64,000 bases of DNA, taken from positions 62,001 through 126,000 of the forward strand of contig NZ_PCPA01000004.1 of assembly GCF_002979515.1 (NCBI RefSeq), written 5' to 3'. Every line of letters starts with the position of its first letter. Position 1 is the stretch's first letter. The DNA is from Microbacterium sp. MYb54 (GTDB taxonomy: Bacteria > Actinomycetota > Actinomycetes > Actinomycetales > Microbacteriaceae). The position numbers and the translations under genes were made by a program. Of this stretch, positions 32,873 through 45,049 are shown in pieces. The notes below the pieces were generated by a model. It had not been told where the DNA came from. It worked only from the letters and a program-made list of their open reading frames with translations, and did not search any database.

Positions 32873-34945
32873 ATGCAACCCACGCGCAGTGTCCGCCCCT
32901 TCGAGGTCATCAGCGAGTACGAGCCCGCCGGCGACCAGCCGAAGGCCATCGCCGACCTTGCGGCGCGCATCAACGCGGGGGAGACCGACGTGGTGCTGCT
33001 CGGTGCGACCGGTACCGGAAAGTCCGCGACGACGGCTTGGCTGGTCGAGCAGGTGCAGCGCCCGACGCTGGTTCTCGCGCACAACAAGACGCTGGCCGCG
33101 CAGCTCGCGAACGAGTTCCGCGAACTCATGCCGAACAACGCGGTCGAGTACTTCGTCTCGTACTACGACTACTACCAGCCAGAGGCCTACGTGCCCCAGA
33201 CCGACACCTTCATCGAGAAGGACTCCTCGATCAACTCCGAGGTCGAGCGGCTGCGGCACTCCACGACGAACTCGCTCCTCAGCCGTCGCGATGTCATCGT
33301 CGTCTCGACCGTGTCCTGCATCTACGGTCTCGGCGCACCGGAGGAGTACCTCCGCGCCATGGTCGCGCTGCAGGTGGGGGAGCGGTACGACCGTGACGCC
33401 CTGATCCGTCAGTTCATCGCGATGCAGTACAACCGCAACGACGTCGACTTCTCCCGTGGCAACTTCCGGGTGCGCGGTGACACGATCGAGATCATCCCCG
33501 TCTACGAAGAGCACGCCATCCGCATCGAACTGTTCGGCGATGAGATCGAAGCGCTGTACTCGCTTCACCCGCTCACCGGTGAGGTCATCGAGAAGCTGGC
33601 CTCCGTTCCGATCTTCCCGGCTTCGCACTATGTGGCCGGTACCGATGTCATCCAGCGCTCGATCGGCACGATCGAGGCCGAATTGGAAGATCGCCTGACC
33701 GAGTTCGAGCGGCAGGGAAAGCTGCTCGAGGCACAGCGCCTGCGCATGCGCACGACTTTCGACCTCGAGATGCTCCAGCAGCTGGGCTTCTGCTCCGGCA
33801 TCGAGAACTACTCGCGGCACATGGATGGGCGCGAACCCGGCGAGCCGCCGCACACGCTGCTCGACTTCTTCCCCGACGACTTCCTGCTCGTGATCGACGA
33901 GTCGCATGTGACGGTGCCTCAGATCGGTGCGATGTACGAGGGCGATGCGTCTCGCAAGCGCACGCTCGTGGATCACGGATTCCGACTGCCGAGCGCGATG
34001 GACAACCGTCCGCTGCGGTGGGACGAGTTCAAGAACCGCATCGGGCAGACCGTCTACCTGTCCGCCACCCCGGGAAAGTACGAGATGGGGATCGCCGACG
34101 GCATCGTCGAGCAGATCATCCGTCCGACCGGACTGGTCGATCCGCACATCGTCGTGAAGCCATCGAAGGGGCAGATCGACGATCTGCTGGAAGAGATCCG
34201 TCTTCGTGTCGAGCGCAACGAGCGCGTGCTCGTCACGACCCTCACCAAGAAGATGTCGGAGGAGCTCACCGACTTCCTCGGCGAGCACGGTGTGCGCGTG
34301 CGCTATCTGCATTCCGATGTCGATACCCTGCGCCGTGTCGAACTGCTCAGCGAACTGCGTGCCGGCGTCTACGACGTGCTCGTGGGCATCAACCTGCTGC
34401 GTGAAGGCCTCGACCTGCCAGAGGTCTCGCTCGTCGCGATCCTCGACGCCGACAAGGAGGGGTTCCTCCGATCGGGCACCTCTCTCATCCAGACCATCGG
34501 TCGTGCGGCGCGTAACGTCTCGGGCGAGGTGCACATGTACGCCGACAAGATGACCGACTCCATGACGAAGGCGATCGAGGAGACCGACCGCCGCCGCGAG
34601 AAGCAGGTCGCGTACAACAAGGAGCACGGGATCGACCCGCAGCCGCTGCGCAAGCGCATCGCCGACATCACCGAGGTGCTGGCCCGGGAGGGTGCCGACA
34701 CGGCGGAGATGATGTCGGGTCGCGGGCGGGCGACGGGCAAGGGCAAATCGCCGACGCCCAACCTGCGCCGAACGGGGATCGCTGCCGAGGGTGCGCAGCA
34801 GCTCGAAGCCACGATCCAGGATCTGTCGGACCAGATGCTCGCGGCTGCTGCCGAGCTGAAGTTCGAGCTCGCCGGGCGGCTGCGCGACGAGGTGCAAGAC
34901 ATGAAGAAAGAGCTCCGTGCCATGGAGCGCGCCGGGCACGCGTAG
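32873..34945 (+). CDS. uvrB: UvrABC system subunit B
   Basis: UvrB is the damage-verifying helicase-like subunit of nucleotide excision repair. The 690-residue protein has Walker [21 protein letters not shown], the [12 protein letters not shown] beta-hairpin, DEXH-like [11 protein letters not shown], helicase motif V/VI region [20 protein letters not shown] and [12 protein letters not shown]. The C-terminal UVR domain ([20 protein letters not shown]) binds UvrC. The usual YvcK-type neighbours are not here. uvrA and uvrC lie 5 kb downstream, behind separate promoters. Confidence 0.98.
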   Translation: MQPTRSVRPFEVISEYEPAGDQPKAIADLAARINAGETDVVLLGATGTGKSATTAWLVEQVQRPTLVLAHNKTLAAQLANEFRELMPNNAVEYFVSYYDYYQPEAYVPQTDTFIEKDSSINSEVERLRHSTTNSLLSRRDVIVVSTVSCIYGLGAPEEYLRAMVALQVGERYDRDALIRQFIAMQYNRNDVDFSRGNFRVRGDTIEIIPVYEEHAIRIELFGDEIEALYSLHPLTGEVIEKLASVPIFPASHYVAGTDVIQRSIGTIEAELEDRLTEFERQGKLLEAQRLRMRTTFDLEMLQQLGFCSGIENYSRHMDGREPGEPPHTLLDFFPDDFLLVIDESHVTVPQIGAMYEGDASRKRTLVDHGFRLPSAMDNRPLRWDEFKNRIGQTVYLSATPGKYEMGIADGIVEQIIRPTGLVDPHIVVKPSKGQIDDLLEEIRLRVERNERVLVTTLTKKMSEELTDFLGEHGVRVRYLHSDVDTLRRVELLSELRAGVYDVLVGINLLREGLDLPEVSLVAILDADKEGFLRSGTSLIQTIGRAARNVSGEVHMYADKMTDSMTKAIEETDRRREKQVAYNKEHGIDPQPLRKRIADITEVLAREGADTAEMMSGRGRATGKGKSPTPNLRRTGIAAEGAQQLEATIQDLSDQMLAAAAELKFELAGRLRDEVQDMKKELRAMERAGHA

Positions 34946-34960
34946 ACAGGAACCTGACCG

Positions 34961-35311
34961 ATGGATGCTGCTGGGAACGAGCTCGCCGACCGCGTCCGGG
35001 CGCTTCTGAGTGCGGACGCCGAGATCGAGGAACGTCGCATGTTCGGCACCAGAGCGTTCTTGGATGACGGTCACATCCTGGTGGGTGCGCGCCCTGGCGG
35101 CGTTCTACTCGTCCGTGTCGATGACGAGAACGGCGCAGCACTTTTGACGCACCCGGGGGCGGCTCGCGCCGTGATGGGCTCACGCACCATGAGTTCCGGC
35201 TGGCTCGATGTGGTGCCAGGCGCCATCGAGGACGACACCGCTCTGATGTTCTGGCTCGACGTGGCACGAGAGTCGACGGGCTCAGCGGTCGAGGCGCCAG
35301 AGCAGGATTGA
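34961..35311 (+). CDS. TfoX N-terminal domain protein
   Basis: The 116-residue protein consists of one TfoX-N domain: NELADRVRALLSADAEIEER, RMFGTRAFLDDGHILVGAR, VLLVRVDDENGAALLTHPGA and MSSGWLDVVPG. The family is named after a competence regulator, but stand-alone copies like this have no known function, and competence should not be inferred. AGGAA precedes the ATG. It is 15 nt after uvrB, so it could be read from the uvrB promoter. It is convergent with the Zn-ribbon gene (2-nt gap). Confidence 0.85.
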   Translation: MDAAGNELADRVRALLSADAEIEERRMFGTRAFLDDGHILVGARPGGVLLVRVDDENGAALLTHPGAARAVMGSRTMSSGWLDVVPGAIEDDTALMFWLDVARESTGSAVEAPEQD

Positions 35312-35313
35312 CG

Positions 35314-35556
35314 CTACGGGCAGTGCACCAGGGTTTTCGGGCCGGTGCGGTCGATCTCGTGCTGCGTCATCGGGGCGCCGCACAGGGGACAGGCGCGTTC
35401 GGCGCGTTCGGAGGCGCTGGGTGGTGGAGTCTTCTCATAGGGCCCCACCGAGGCGGGCCCGGCGAACCGGATGAGGTTCGTGTTGACCCAGGAGTAGAAC
35501 CCGCCGGCGTCGCGGATGCGGGTGCGGAGGGGTGGGCGGTCGGAGTCCTGTGCCAT
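35314..35556 (-). CDS. small zinc-ribbon-like protein (80 aa)
   Basis: From the ATG at 35556 the product is 80 residues. The first half (RTRIRDAGGFYSWVNTNLIR) looks helical and the second half carries CPLCGAPMTQHEIDRTG and ends TLVHCP. The cysteine pair plus the last Cys and nearby His residues suggest a metal site of C2-C/H type. I do not recognise the family. A leaderless TACACT hexamer lies 7 nt upstream and is embedded in a palindrome shared with the divergent OhrR-type regulator gene, so it may be a target of that regulator. A longer in-frame extension would run through the regulator gene and is rejected. Confidence 0.7.
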   Translation of the reverse strand: MAQDSDRPPLRTRIRDAGGFYSWVNTNLIRFAGPASVGPYEKTPPPSASERAERACPLCGAPMTQHEIDRTGPKTLVHCP

Positions 35557-35561
35557 GTTGC

Positions 35562-35594
35562 TTAGTGTACTAACTATTAGTGCAGATGTATAGT
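35562..35594. promoter_or_regulatory. divergent control region: operator palindrome plus two leaderless -10 elements
   Basis: A 12-bp palindrome TTAGTGTACTAA (35562-35573) overlaps the - strand -10 TACACT (35569-35564) of the Zn-ribbon gene. A second TTAGTG lies at 35577-35582. The + strand -10 TATAGT (35589-35594) is 7 nt before the regulator GTG at 35602. The arrangement is typical for an autoregulating repressor covering both promoters. Confidence 0.55.
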
Positions 35595-35601
35595 CTCCCT
35601 T

Positions 35602-36045
35602 GTGACAGCAACCGACGATCTGCTCCGGCTCGAGAATCAGCTCTGCTTCGCTCTGGTGACCGCGGCGCGCAATGTCGTCGCCCTGTACCGCCCGATTCTG
35701 GAGCCCCTCGGTCTCACGCACCCCCAGTACCTCGTCATGCTGGCGCTCTGGGAGCGCGCGCCGAGGACGCTGAACGACCTCGCGATCGACCTCGCACTGG
35801 AGCCTGCCACCGCGTCGCCGCTGGTGAAGCGGCTGGAAGCGGAGGGGCTGATCGTCCGTCAGCGCAGCAGTGCAGACGAACGACGTCTGGAGATCACACT
35901 GACGCAGGCCGGGGCAGCGCTCCGTGATCGGGCAGTGAACGTTCCCCATCAGGTGATGGCCGCCGTGGGCATGGACATGGATGCGATCGCAGCTCTCCGT
36001 GACGGGCTCGGTCCTTTCGCGGGGCGACGGCCGGATCTCGGCTGA
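35602..36045 (+). CDS. OhrR-type MarR family regulator (one-cysteine)
   Basis: The 147-residue winged-helix protein closely follows the organic-hydroperoxide sensor OhrR. LENQLCFALVTAARN carries the single Cys at position 15, ALYRPILEPLGLTHPQYLVM carries Tyr29, then LALEPATASPLVKRLEAEGL (recognition helix) and RQRSSADERRLEITLTQAG (wing). It has no other cysteine, so it would be of the one-Cys type. A tyrosine often found next to the sensor site is His40 here. No ohr (OsmC) gene is adjacent, unlike the classic pair. The start is GTG 35602 with TATAGT 7 nt upstream. Confidence 0.85.
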   Translation: MTATDDLLRLENQLCFALVTAARNVVALYRPILEPLGLTHPQYLVMLALWERAPRTLNDLAIDLALEPATASPLVKRLEAEGLIVRQRSSADERRLEITLTQAGAALRDRAVNVPHQVMAAVGMDMDAIAALRDGLGPFAGRRPDLG

Positions 36046-36104
36046 CGCGTCCTCCGCTTCACGGTTTCACCGCTGTGATGACCTCTTGGCTGAGGAGCGG
36101 CCCC

Positions 36105-36110
36105 TAGGGT
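36105..36110 (+). promoter_or_regulatory. -10 element of the DUF4129/MoxR/DUF58 operon, leaderless geometry
   Basis: TAGGGT is followed by 6 nt (GGAGGC) and the ATG at 36117. Confidence 0.45.
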
Positions 36111-36116
36111 GGAGGC

Positions 36117-36875
36117 ATGTCGCGCTCCGAGCCCTCGGTCCCGGAGCAGGAGCGTGCCGGGGCGGATCGGCCGCGGGCGAGGCTACTGCTCCCGCTGATC
36201 GCGGTAGCCGGCTTCTTCGCCACGATCATGTTCGCGGCGGCCGCTCAGGGGCTTCCGCAGTTCGGTGGATGGTTCAACGACACCGAGGAACGGGCGGGGG
36301 ACGATGTCCTGCCGACTGCATCGACGGAGACCGCGCCTCCACCGACTGAGCCCCCCGAGGACTCGCCGCTTCTCGCGATCATCGGTTACATCCTCGCCGC
36401 GATCGTCATCGTCGCCGTTCTCGTGATGGCGTACTTCGGCGTGCGGCTCCTGATCCGCTACCTCGTGGAGTTGTGGCGTGACCGTCCGCTCGCGCGCCGA
36501 GAGGCGACGAAGGTCGACGTCCAGGTCGTGACCGCGCCGGTGACGGATATCGAGCCGGACGAGGCGACGATCCGGCGGGGGATCGCCGAGGCGCTGCGGA
36601 CGATCGACGACCGACCAGTGCCCGGTGACAGCATCGTGGCGGCGTGGGTGGGGCTGGAGGAGTCGGCGGCGGATGCCGGTGCCGGTCGCGGCGTCAACGA
36701 GACCCCTTCGGAGTTCACCGTGCGTATCATCGGCCGACGCGCCGGAATCGCCGCCGACGTCGTCACCTTGCTCGCCCTCTACGAACAGGTCCGCTTCGGC
36801 GGTCACGACGCCGACGAGAACGACCGGATCCGGGCCTCTGAGTGCCTCCTCGGCATCCAGGAGGGGTGGCGATGA
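36117..36875 (+). CDS. DUF4129 domain membrane protein
   Basis: The 252-residue protein has a membrane helix near residues 22-42, a Thr/Pro-rich extracellular linker, a second helix near residues 82-106, and a cytoplasmic DUF4129 domain. The domain shows IRRGIAEALRTIDDRPVPGD, WVGLEESAADAG, ETPSEFTVRIIG and LLALYEQVRFGG. DUF4129 proteins accompany MoxR ATPases and DUF58 proteins and may take part in assembly of cell-surface or membrane complexes; no mechanism is established. It is first in a five-gene coupled cluster. Confidence 0.85.
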   Translation: MSRSEPSVPEQERAGADRPRARLLLPLIAVAGFFATIMFAAAAQGLPQFGGWFNDTEERAGDDVLPTASTETAPPPTEPPEDSPLLAIIGYILAAIVIVAVLVMAYFGVRLLIRYLVELWRDRPLARREATKVDVQVVTAPVTDIEPDEATIRRGIAEALRTIDDRPVPGDSIVAAWVGLEESAADAGAGRGVNETPSEFTVRIIGRRAGIAADVVTLLALYEQVRFGGHDADENDRIRASECLLGIQEGWR

Positions 36876-37345
36876 AGAGGCGGATGCTGGTTCTGGGCAT
36901 CGGCGGCGTTCTCGCCCTGGCCGTGCTCCTCCTGCTCGGGCAGCTGGGCTTCCCCGAAGCGTTCGTGCTCGCATGGATGATCCTCGTCGCCGCAGTGGTC
37001 CTCGCCTGCCGCCAGGAGCTCATCGAGGTCGGGCCGGTCTGGCCTCCCGAGAAGCGGAGCCGCAACCCGCGCGGCTCCGACGTGTCACGCATGGCCTGGG
37101 CGATCAACACACGCACGGGTGTAGCCGGCCACGTCGTGGTGCGCAGAGTGCAGAGCGTGCTGAGGAGACGCCTCGCCCTGCGCGGACTCGACCTCGACGA
37201 TCCTGCACAGCACGCCCGCATCGACGCCCTTCTCGGTGAGGGGGTGCGGGATGCCCTGCACCGTCGCGAAGTACAGCGCACCGACATCGAGATCGTGCTC
37301 GACGCGATCGACCGAATCCCGAATGACACGGAGGAGACCGGATGA
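36872..37345 (+). CDS. membrane protein in the MoxR cluster
   Basis: The 157-residue protein has two adjacent N-terminal membrane helices (LVLGIGGVLALAVLLLLGQL and AFVLAWMILVAAVVLACR). A cytoplasmic helical part of about 100 residues follows (RMAWAINTRTGVAGHVVVRR, RLALRGLDLDDPAQHARIDA). No named family is recognised; similar proteins occupy this slot in other actinobacterial MoxR/DUF58 clusters. The ATG at 36872 overlaps the DUF4129 stop and follows GGAGGGG. The next gene starts within its stop codon. Confidence 0.75.
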   Translation: MKRRMLVLGIGGVLALAVLLLLGQLGFPEAFVLAWMILVAAVVLACRQELIEVGPVWPPEKRSRNPRGSDVSRMAWAINTRTGVAGHVVVRRVQSVLRRRLALRGLDLDDPAQHARIDALLGEGVRDALHRREVQRTDIEIVLDAIDRIPNDTEETG

Positions 37346-38313
37346 GCAGCCAGGAGACCACGCAGATCGCCGATACCGGGCGTCGAATCCTCGAGAGCGT
37401 CCGCGGTGCCGTCGTCGGGATGGACGAACCGCTCACGATCGCCCTCGCCACGATCCTCGCGGGCGGCCATGTGCTCTTCGAGGACGTCCCGGGATTGGGG
37501 AAGACACTCGCGGCGCGGAGTCTGGCGTCCGCGCTCGGCCTCGATTTCCGACGCCTGCAGTGCACTCCTGACATGCTGCCCGGCGATGTCACCGGTTCGT
37601 ATGTCTATGCGCCGGCCACCGGTGACTTCGCGTTCCGACCAGGGCCGATCTTCACCGGTCTGCTCCTCGCCGATGAGGTCAACCGCACCACGCCCAAGAC
37701 CCAATCCGCGATGCTGGAGGCCATGGCGGAGCATCAGGTCACCGTCGAGGGCAACAGCTTCCCGCTGCCGCTGCCGTTCCACGTGATCGCGACTTCGAAT
37801 CCGATCGAGTACGAGGGCACGTACGCGCTTCCCGAGGCGCAGCTCGACCGCTTCATGGTGCGCCTCGCGGTCGGCTACCCCGAGGCGGAGGATGAGACGC
37901 GCATCATCCTCGACCGTGTGCGCCGGCAGAGCCCCGACGTGTCCGTCGATCCGGTCGTCGACGGAGCGGGTCTCCTCGCGATCCAGGCGGCCGTCGAGAG
38001 GATCCATGTCGACGCCGATGTCGCCAGATATTGCGTGGAGCTGACGAAGGCCACGCGGAATGCGACGCATGTCGCCGTCGGAGCCTCGCCGCGCGGATCG
38101 CAGTCCCTCGTACTGCTCGGCCGCGCGCTCGCGGCCCTGGACGGTCGGGACTATGTGCGACCGGACGATGTCAAGCGCATCGCGGAACCCGTGCTCGCGC
38201 ACCGGCTCACCCTGACACCTCAGGCCTGGGCTCAGGGCGTGGATCCCCGATCGGTCGTGGCGGCGGTGGTCGAGGCCACACCCGTGCCGCCGACCGTGGC
38301 CGCAGTGCGGTGA
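37342..38313 (+). CDS. MoxR family AAA+ ATPase
   Basis: The 323-residue chaperone-like ATPase has Walker A FEDVPGLGKTLAARSLA, Walker B LLLADEVNRTTPKTQSAMLE, sensor 1 FHVIATSNPIEYEGTYALPE, the arginine-finger region AQLDRFMVRLAVGYP and sensor 2 GASPRGSQSLVLLGRALAAL. MoxR proteins help mature or activate partner complexes, often VWA/DUF58 proteins, and one lies immediately downstream. ATGA and GTGA overlaps link it on both sides. Confidence 0.95.
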   Translation: MSSQETTQIADTGRRILESVRGAVVGMDEPLTIALATILAGGHVLFEDVPGLGKTLAARSLASALGLDFRRLQCTPDMLPGDVTGSYVYAPATGDFAFRPGPIFTGLLLADEVNRTTPKTQSAMLEAMAEHQVTVEGNSFPLPLPFHVIATSNPIEYEGTYALPEAQLDRFMVRLAVGYPEAEDETRIILDRVRRQSPDVSVDPVVDGAGLLAIQAAVERIHVDADVARYCVELTKATRNATHVAVGASPRGSQSLVLLGRALAALDGRDYVRPDDVKRIAEPVLAHRLTLTPQAWAQGVDPRSVVAAVVEATPVPPTVAAVR

Positions 38314-39623
38314 CTGCGCAGGTCCGCGTCACGGCGCGCTCTGCTGTGCATTGGAGTCGGACGCCCGTGATCGCGATCGGCGTCGCCGGCTCGGCGATCC
38401 TCGCAGCGGTGGGTCTCGTCTTCTCGCGACCCGATGTGATCGGCATCGGCCTTCCGCTCGCGCTGACGACGGCATGGATGCTGCTGCGTCGGCCCCGTGA
38501 TTCGGTGATGTCGATCGAGTTGCATGCCCACCCGAAGGGTTCGGAGAGCTCGTCCGAGGTCGTGGCGGTGGCGGACGCGATTCTCGACGGTGACTGGCTT
38601 CAGGTCGCGATCGACCAGGAGGAGCAGCGATCGGGGCTCGCGGACGTGAAGCCAGGACGATCCGTCCTCACGGCGCGCAGCCGCCTACAGCACTCCGGTC
38701 CGGTGGAGTTGCTCGCAGTGACCGTCCGGGGGGTCGCCCTCGACGGCGCATGGGTCTCGGACGCGGGGCCCCAGGTCGTGCTGGGGTGGAACACGCCGCC
38801 GAGGCAGTTCCGGATCGGACGACTCCCGGTCGCTCCGCGGCTGACGGGTCTGCACGGTTCCCACGAGGGGGCGCGACCCGGCCAGGGCGGCGATTTCCGC
38901 GACATCCATCCGTTCGCGCCCGGTGATGAGTTGCGTCGGGTCGACTGGCGCGCAACGGCCCGCGCCGCCCGCCGGCCAGGGGAACTCCTCGTGCGGCGCA
39001 CCACCACGCTCAGCGATTCCTCGGTGGTGATCGCGGTCGACACCGCGGAGGATCTCGGAACCGTGGTCGCCTCCTGGGGTGCGGACGATGCCGACCGATC
39101 GGGAATCACCTCCCTGGATCTCGCGCGTGAGGCCGCGCTGTCGATCGCCACGGCGGCGGTCGGCATTGGCGATCGGGTCGCCTATCACGCACTTTCGCCC
39201 AGCGGGCGCAGCATCCCGTCCGGCGGAGGCCGGCGCCATCTCGCGCGCGTGCGTGACGTGATCGCGGCGACCGGTCAGAGCGACGACGATTCCAGGTACA
39301 GACGGTCGCCGGTCGTGCCGTCAGGATCCATCGTCTTCGTGCTCTCCACCTTCTTCGACGGAGTCGCGGCGCAATTGGCCACCGGGTGGCGGGCGGCGGG
39401 CCATGCCGTGGTCGCGGTCGACGTGCTCCCCACGCCGGACGAGGGCCGACTCACCCGTGAGCAGCGCATCGCGCTGCGGACTCTGCTCGCGGAACGCTCC
39501 GACATCCTCGTCGAGCTCCGTCATGCCGGGGTCGAGGTCGTCGCGTGGACGGATCCCGATGTCGACGTCGCGATGCGGCTCGCGGCCCTTCGCCAGCAAC
39601 GGATGCGGACGGTGCGGCGATGA
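38310..39623 (+). CDS. DUF58 domain-containing protein
   Basis: From the GTG at 38310 (overlapping the moxR stop) the product is 437 residues. Two membrane helices lie near residues 17-50. A linker domain follows, and then the DUF58 signature GQGGDFRDIHPFAPGDELRR with VDWRATARAARRP. A VWA-like part (SSVVIAVDTAEDL, SIVFVLSTFFDG) comes after it. Such proteins are assumed to be membrane-anchored MoxR partners. Upstream in-frame codons lie within moxR and are not used. Confidence 0.88.
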   Translation: MTAQVRVTARSAVHWSRTPVIAIGVAGSAILAAVGLVFSRPDVIGIGLPLALTTAWMLLRRPRDSVMSIELHAHPKGSESSSEVVAVADAILDGDWLQVAIDQEEQRSGLADVKPGRSVLTARSRLQHSGPVELLAVTVRGVALDGAWVSDAGPQVVLGWNTPPRQFRIGRLPVAPRLTGLHGSHEGARPGQGGDFRDIHPFAPGDELRRVDWRATARAARRPGELLVRRTTTLSDSSVVIAVDTAEDLGTVVASWGADDADRSGITSLDLAREAALSIATAAVGIGDRVAYHALSPSGRSIPSGGGRRHLARVRDVIAATGQSDDDSRYRRSPVVPSGSIVFVLSTFFDGVAAQLATGWRAAGHAVVAVDVLPTPDEGRLTREQRIALRTLLAERSDILVELRHAGVEVVAWTDPDVDVAMRLAALRQQRMRTVRR

Positions 39624-40213
39624 AGCGCGGTCTCCGTTCCTTCCGCGTGCGGGCCGCTGTTCCGGGGATCACCTTCCGACTCCTGGTCCTCGCGATCGTG
39701 TGGGGTGGTGCGGTGGTGCTCGTTCCCTTCCCGTTGTGGCAGGGCGTGGCGGTGGTCGCCGCGCTTCTCGCAGTCGTGATCCCACGATCCCTGGCAGCGT
39801 GGTTCGGCGCGGCCTGCCTCGTGTTCGGGGTCCTCCTGACCGACCCGGATCCGGCACGTACGGCCCTCGCCGTGCTGCTCGTGCCCGCGATCCACGTCCT
39901 CGCAGCGCTCAGCCTGGTGATCCCGATCTCCTCGCGCGTCGCCCTCGCGGTGCTCGGCCCGAGCTTCGCGCGCTTCCTCGTCATCCAGCTGCTGGCGCAA
40001 CCCGTGGTCTTCGGGGTGTGGCTGCTGGCACCATCGAACATCGATCACGGGATCGTGTGGCTCGCCCCGCTCGCCGCGGCGGCGCTCGTGCTCGGGGTGC
40101 TGCTGGCGCTGCGGGCGATCCTGCGGTCGGACGCTCCTCGGACGGTGTCGTCGACGGGCGCCGATCCGACTGTTGAGCATCCTCGCGGAGCCAATGTCCG
40201 TGGCCCCTCGTAG
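39620..40213 (+). CDS. multi-TM membrane protein, last gene of the MoxR cluster
   Basis: The 197-residue hydrophobic protein has about six membrane segments, with ITFRLLVLAIVWGGAVVLVP first and a short polar C-terminus. I see no catalytic motif and no named family. Its position after DUF58 suggests it belongs to the same membrane complex. The start ATG 39620 overlaps the DUF58 stop. Its TAG stop (40211-40213) is also the first half of the uvrA -10 element. Confidence 0.75.
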   Translation: MKRGLRSFRVRAAVPGITFRLLVLAIVWGGAVVLVPFPLWQGVAVVAALLAVVIPRSLAAWFGAACLVFGVLLTDPDPARTALAVLLVPAIHVLAALSLVIPISSRVALAVLGPSFARFLVIQLLAQPVVFGVWLLAPSNIDHGIVWLAPLAAAALVLGVLLALRAILRSDAPRTVSSTGADPTVEHPRGANVRGPS

Positions 40214-40216
40214 ACT
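40211..40216 (+). promoter_or_regulatory. -10 element of uvrA, leaderless geometry, overlapping an upstream stop
   Basis: TAGACT begins with the TAG stop of the preceding gene and is followed by 6 nt and the uvrA GTG at 40223. Confidence 0.55.
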
Positions 40217-40222
40217 TGTTCG

Positions 40223-43110
<2,888 letters not shown>

Positions 43111-43111
<1 letters not shown>

Positions 43112-45015
43112 TGGCCGACGTACTGGCGTACAAGCCTCGGCCGGGGGAGATTCCCACCGACCCCGGCGTGTACCGCTTTCGTGACGCCTCGGGCCGGGTG
43201 CTCTACGTCGGCAAGGCGAAGAACCTGCGTCAGCGTCTCTCGAACTACTTCGCGCCGTTGCGCACGCTCCACGAGCGCACGCGACGGATGGTCACCACGG
43301 CAGCTTCGGTCGAGTGGACCGTCGTGCCGACCGATGTCGACTCGCTGCAACTCGAGTACATGTGGATCAAGGAGTTCGATCCGCCCTTCAACGTTCGATA
43401 CAAGGACGACAAGTCCTACCCGTTCATGGCGGTGACTCTCGGCGATGAGGCTCCCCGTGTGCTGGTGACCCGAAACAGGAAGATTCCCGGCGCACGCTAC
43501 TTCGGCCCTTACCCGAAGGTGTGGGCGGTGCACGAGACGATCGACCTGATGGTCATGGCCTTCCCGATCAGGACCTGCAGCGACGCCAGCTACAAGCGCG
43601 CCATGCAGACGGGACGCCCGTGCTTCCCCGGCCAGATCGGCAAGTGCGGCGGCCCGTGCTCGATGACGGTGACGATCGAAGAGCACCGGGCGATGGTCGA
43701 CGATTTCGTCGCTTTCATGGCGGGTGGCGACGAGCGATTCACGCGGGAACTCACCAAGCGGATGCTGGCTGCGTCCGCGGCGATGGACTATGAAGCCGCA
43801 GCGAAGTACCGCGACAAGCTCTCCGCGATCGAGGCCGTTCTCGGCAAGAGCGCACTGGTGCTCGCCAGCGACGAGGACGCCGACCTGTTCGGCATCGCCG
43901 AGGACGAGCTCGCTGCGGCGGTGCAGCACTTCGTGATCCGCGGCGGTCGCGTGCGCGGTGTGCGGGCACTGACGATCGAGAAGGAGATCGACATCACGAG
44001 CGCCGAACTCGTCGATCAGGTGCTGCAGCAGGCGTACGGTGACGCGCAGGACGTGCCCCGTCGCATCCTCGTCCCCACGCTCCCCGACGACGCCGCAGAA
44101 CTCGAACTGTGGCTGCGGGAACGTCGGGGCAAGAAGGTCGAGATCGCCGTCGCCCAGCGCGGCCAGCGCGCCGATCTGATGCGCACGGCGAGCCTCAACG
44201 CCCAGCAGGCGCTGATCAGGCATAAGACGCGGCGTACGACCGACTACGTCGCCCGTACTCAGGCACTCACCGATCTGCAGGATGCATTGGGGATGACCGA
44301 GGCGCCGTTGCGTATCGAGTGCTTCGACATCTCGCACCTCGGCGGCACGAACGTCGTCGCGTCGATGGTCGTCTTCGAAGACGGGCTGGCGCGCAAAGAC
44401 CAGTACCGATCCTTCAACATCGCCGAGACGACCGACGACACCGACTCGATGTACCAGGTGCTTCGGCGACGGCTCGCCTATCTCGACCGGCCCGAAGAGC
44501 TGGAGATCATCGATCCGACGACGGAGGACGTCGTCGCCGAAGACCTCGGCGAGGCCACGGCGCGTCGTAAGCCCCGCTTCGCCTACCCGCCTCAACTGCT
44601 CCTCGTCGACGGCGGCAAGCCGCAGGTCGAGGCGGCAGCCAGAGCACTCCGTGATGCCGGACACACCGAGATCGCCGTGTGCGGCATCGCCAAGCGGCTC
44701 GAAGAGGTGTGGCTCCCCGGCGACGACTTCCCGGTGATCCTGCCGCGCACGAGCGAGGCGCTGTACCTGCTGCAGCGACTGCGCGACGAAGCGCATCGAT
44801 TCGCGATCACGCACCAGCGCAGGAAGCGGCGCAACGACATCTCCTCTGTGCTCGCCGAAGTGCCAGGGCTCGGTGCCGCGCGCATCAAGGTGCTGTTGAA
44901 GCACTTCGGGTCCGTCACCGCTCTTCGTGCCGCCGAGCCGGGACAGATCGAAGAAGTCCAAGGGATCGGCCCGGTACTCGCTCAGAACATCCACACGCAC
45001 CTGTCCACTCGCTAG
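43111..45015 (+). CDS. uvrC: UvrABC system subunit C
   Basis: UvrC makes both incisions around the lesion. The 634-residue protein has an N-terminal GIY-YIG nuclease ([20 protein letters not shown]) and a Cys-rich spot with [20 protein letters not shown] domain near residues 205-240 ([20 protein letters not shown]) contacts UvrB. A C-terminal RNase H-like nuclease ([31 protein letters not shown]) and tandem HhH ([19 protein letters not shown]) follow. The stop codon TAG forms the start of a candidate rapZ -10. Confidence 0.98.
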
Positions 45016-45018
45016 GCT
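45013..45018 (+). promoter_or_regulatory. candidate -10 element of rapZ overlapping the uvrC stop
   Basis: TAGGCT begins with the uvrC TAG stop. It would yield a leader of about 25 nt containing the purine-rich ribosome binding site GGGAGAGGGAG before the ATG at 45050. Confidence 0.4.
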
Positions 45019-45049
45019 GGAGACCGAGGGGGAGAGGGAGTACTGAGCA

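Noticed and set aside
34961..35311. Competence regulator TfoX
   Set aside because: Only the N-terminal domain is present and no competence genes are nearby. Stand-alone TfoX-N proteins are common and of unknown role.
35557..35949. Longer version of the Zn-ribbon protein reaching into the OhrR-type gene
   Set aside because: The extra residues are antisense to a conserved regulator. The ATG at 35556 has a promoter in leaderless geometry.
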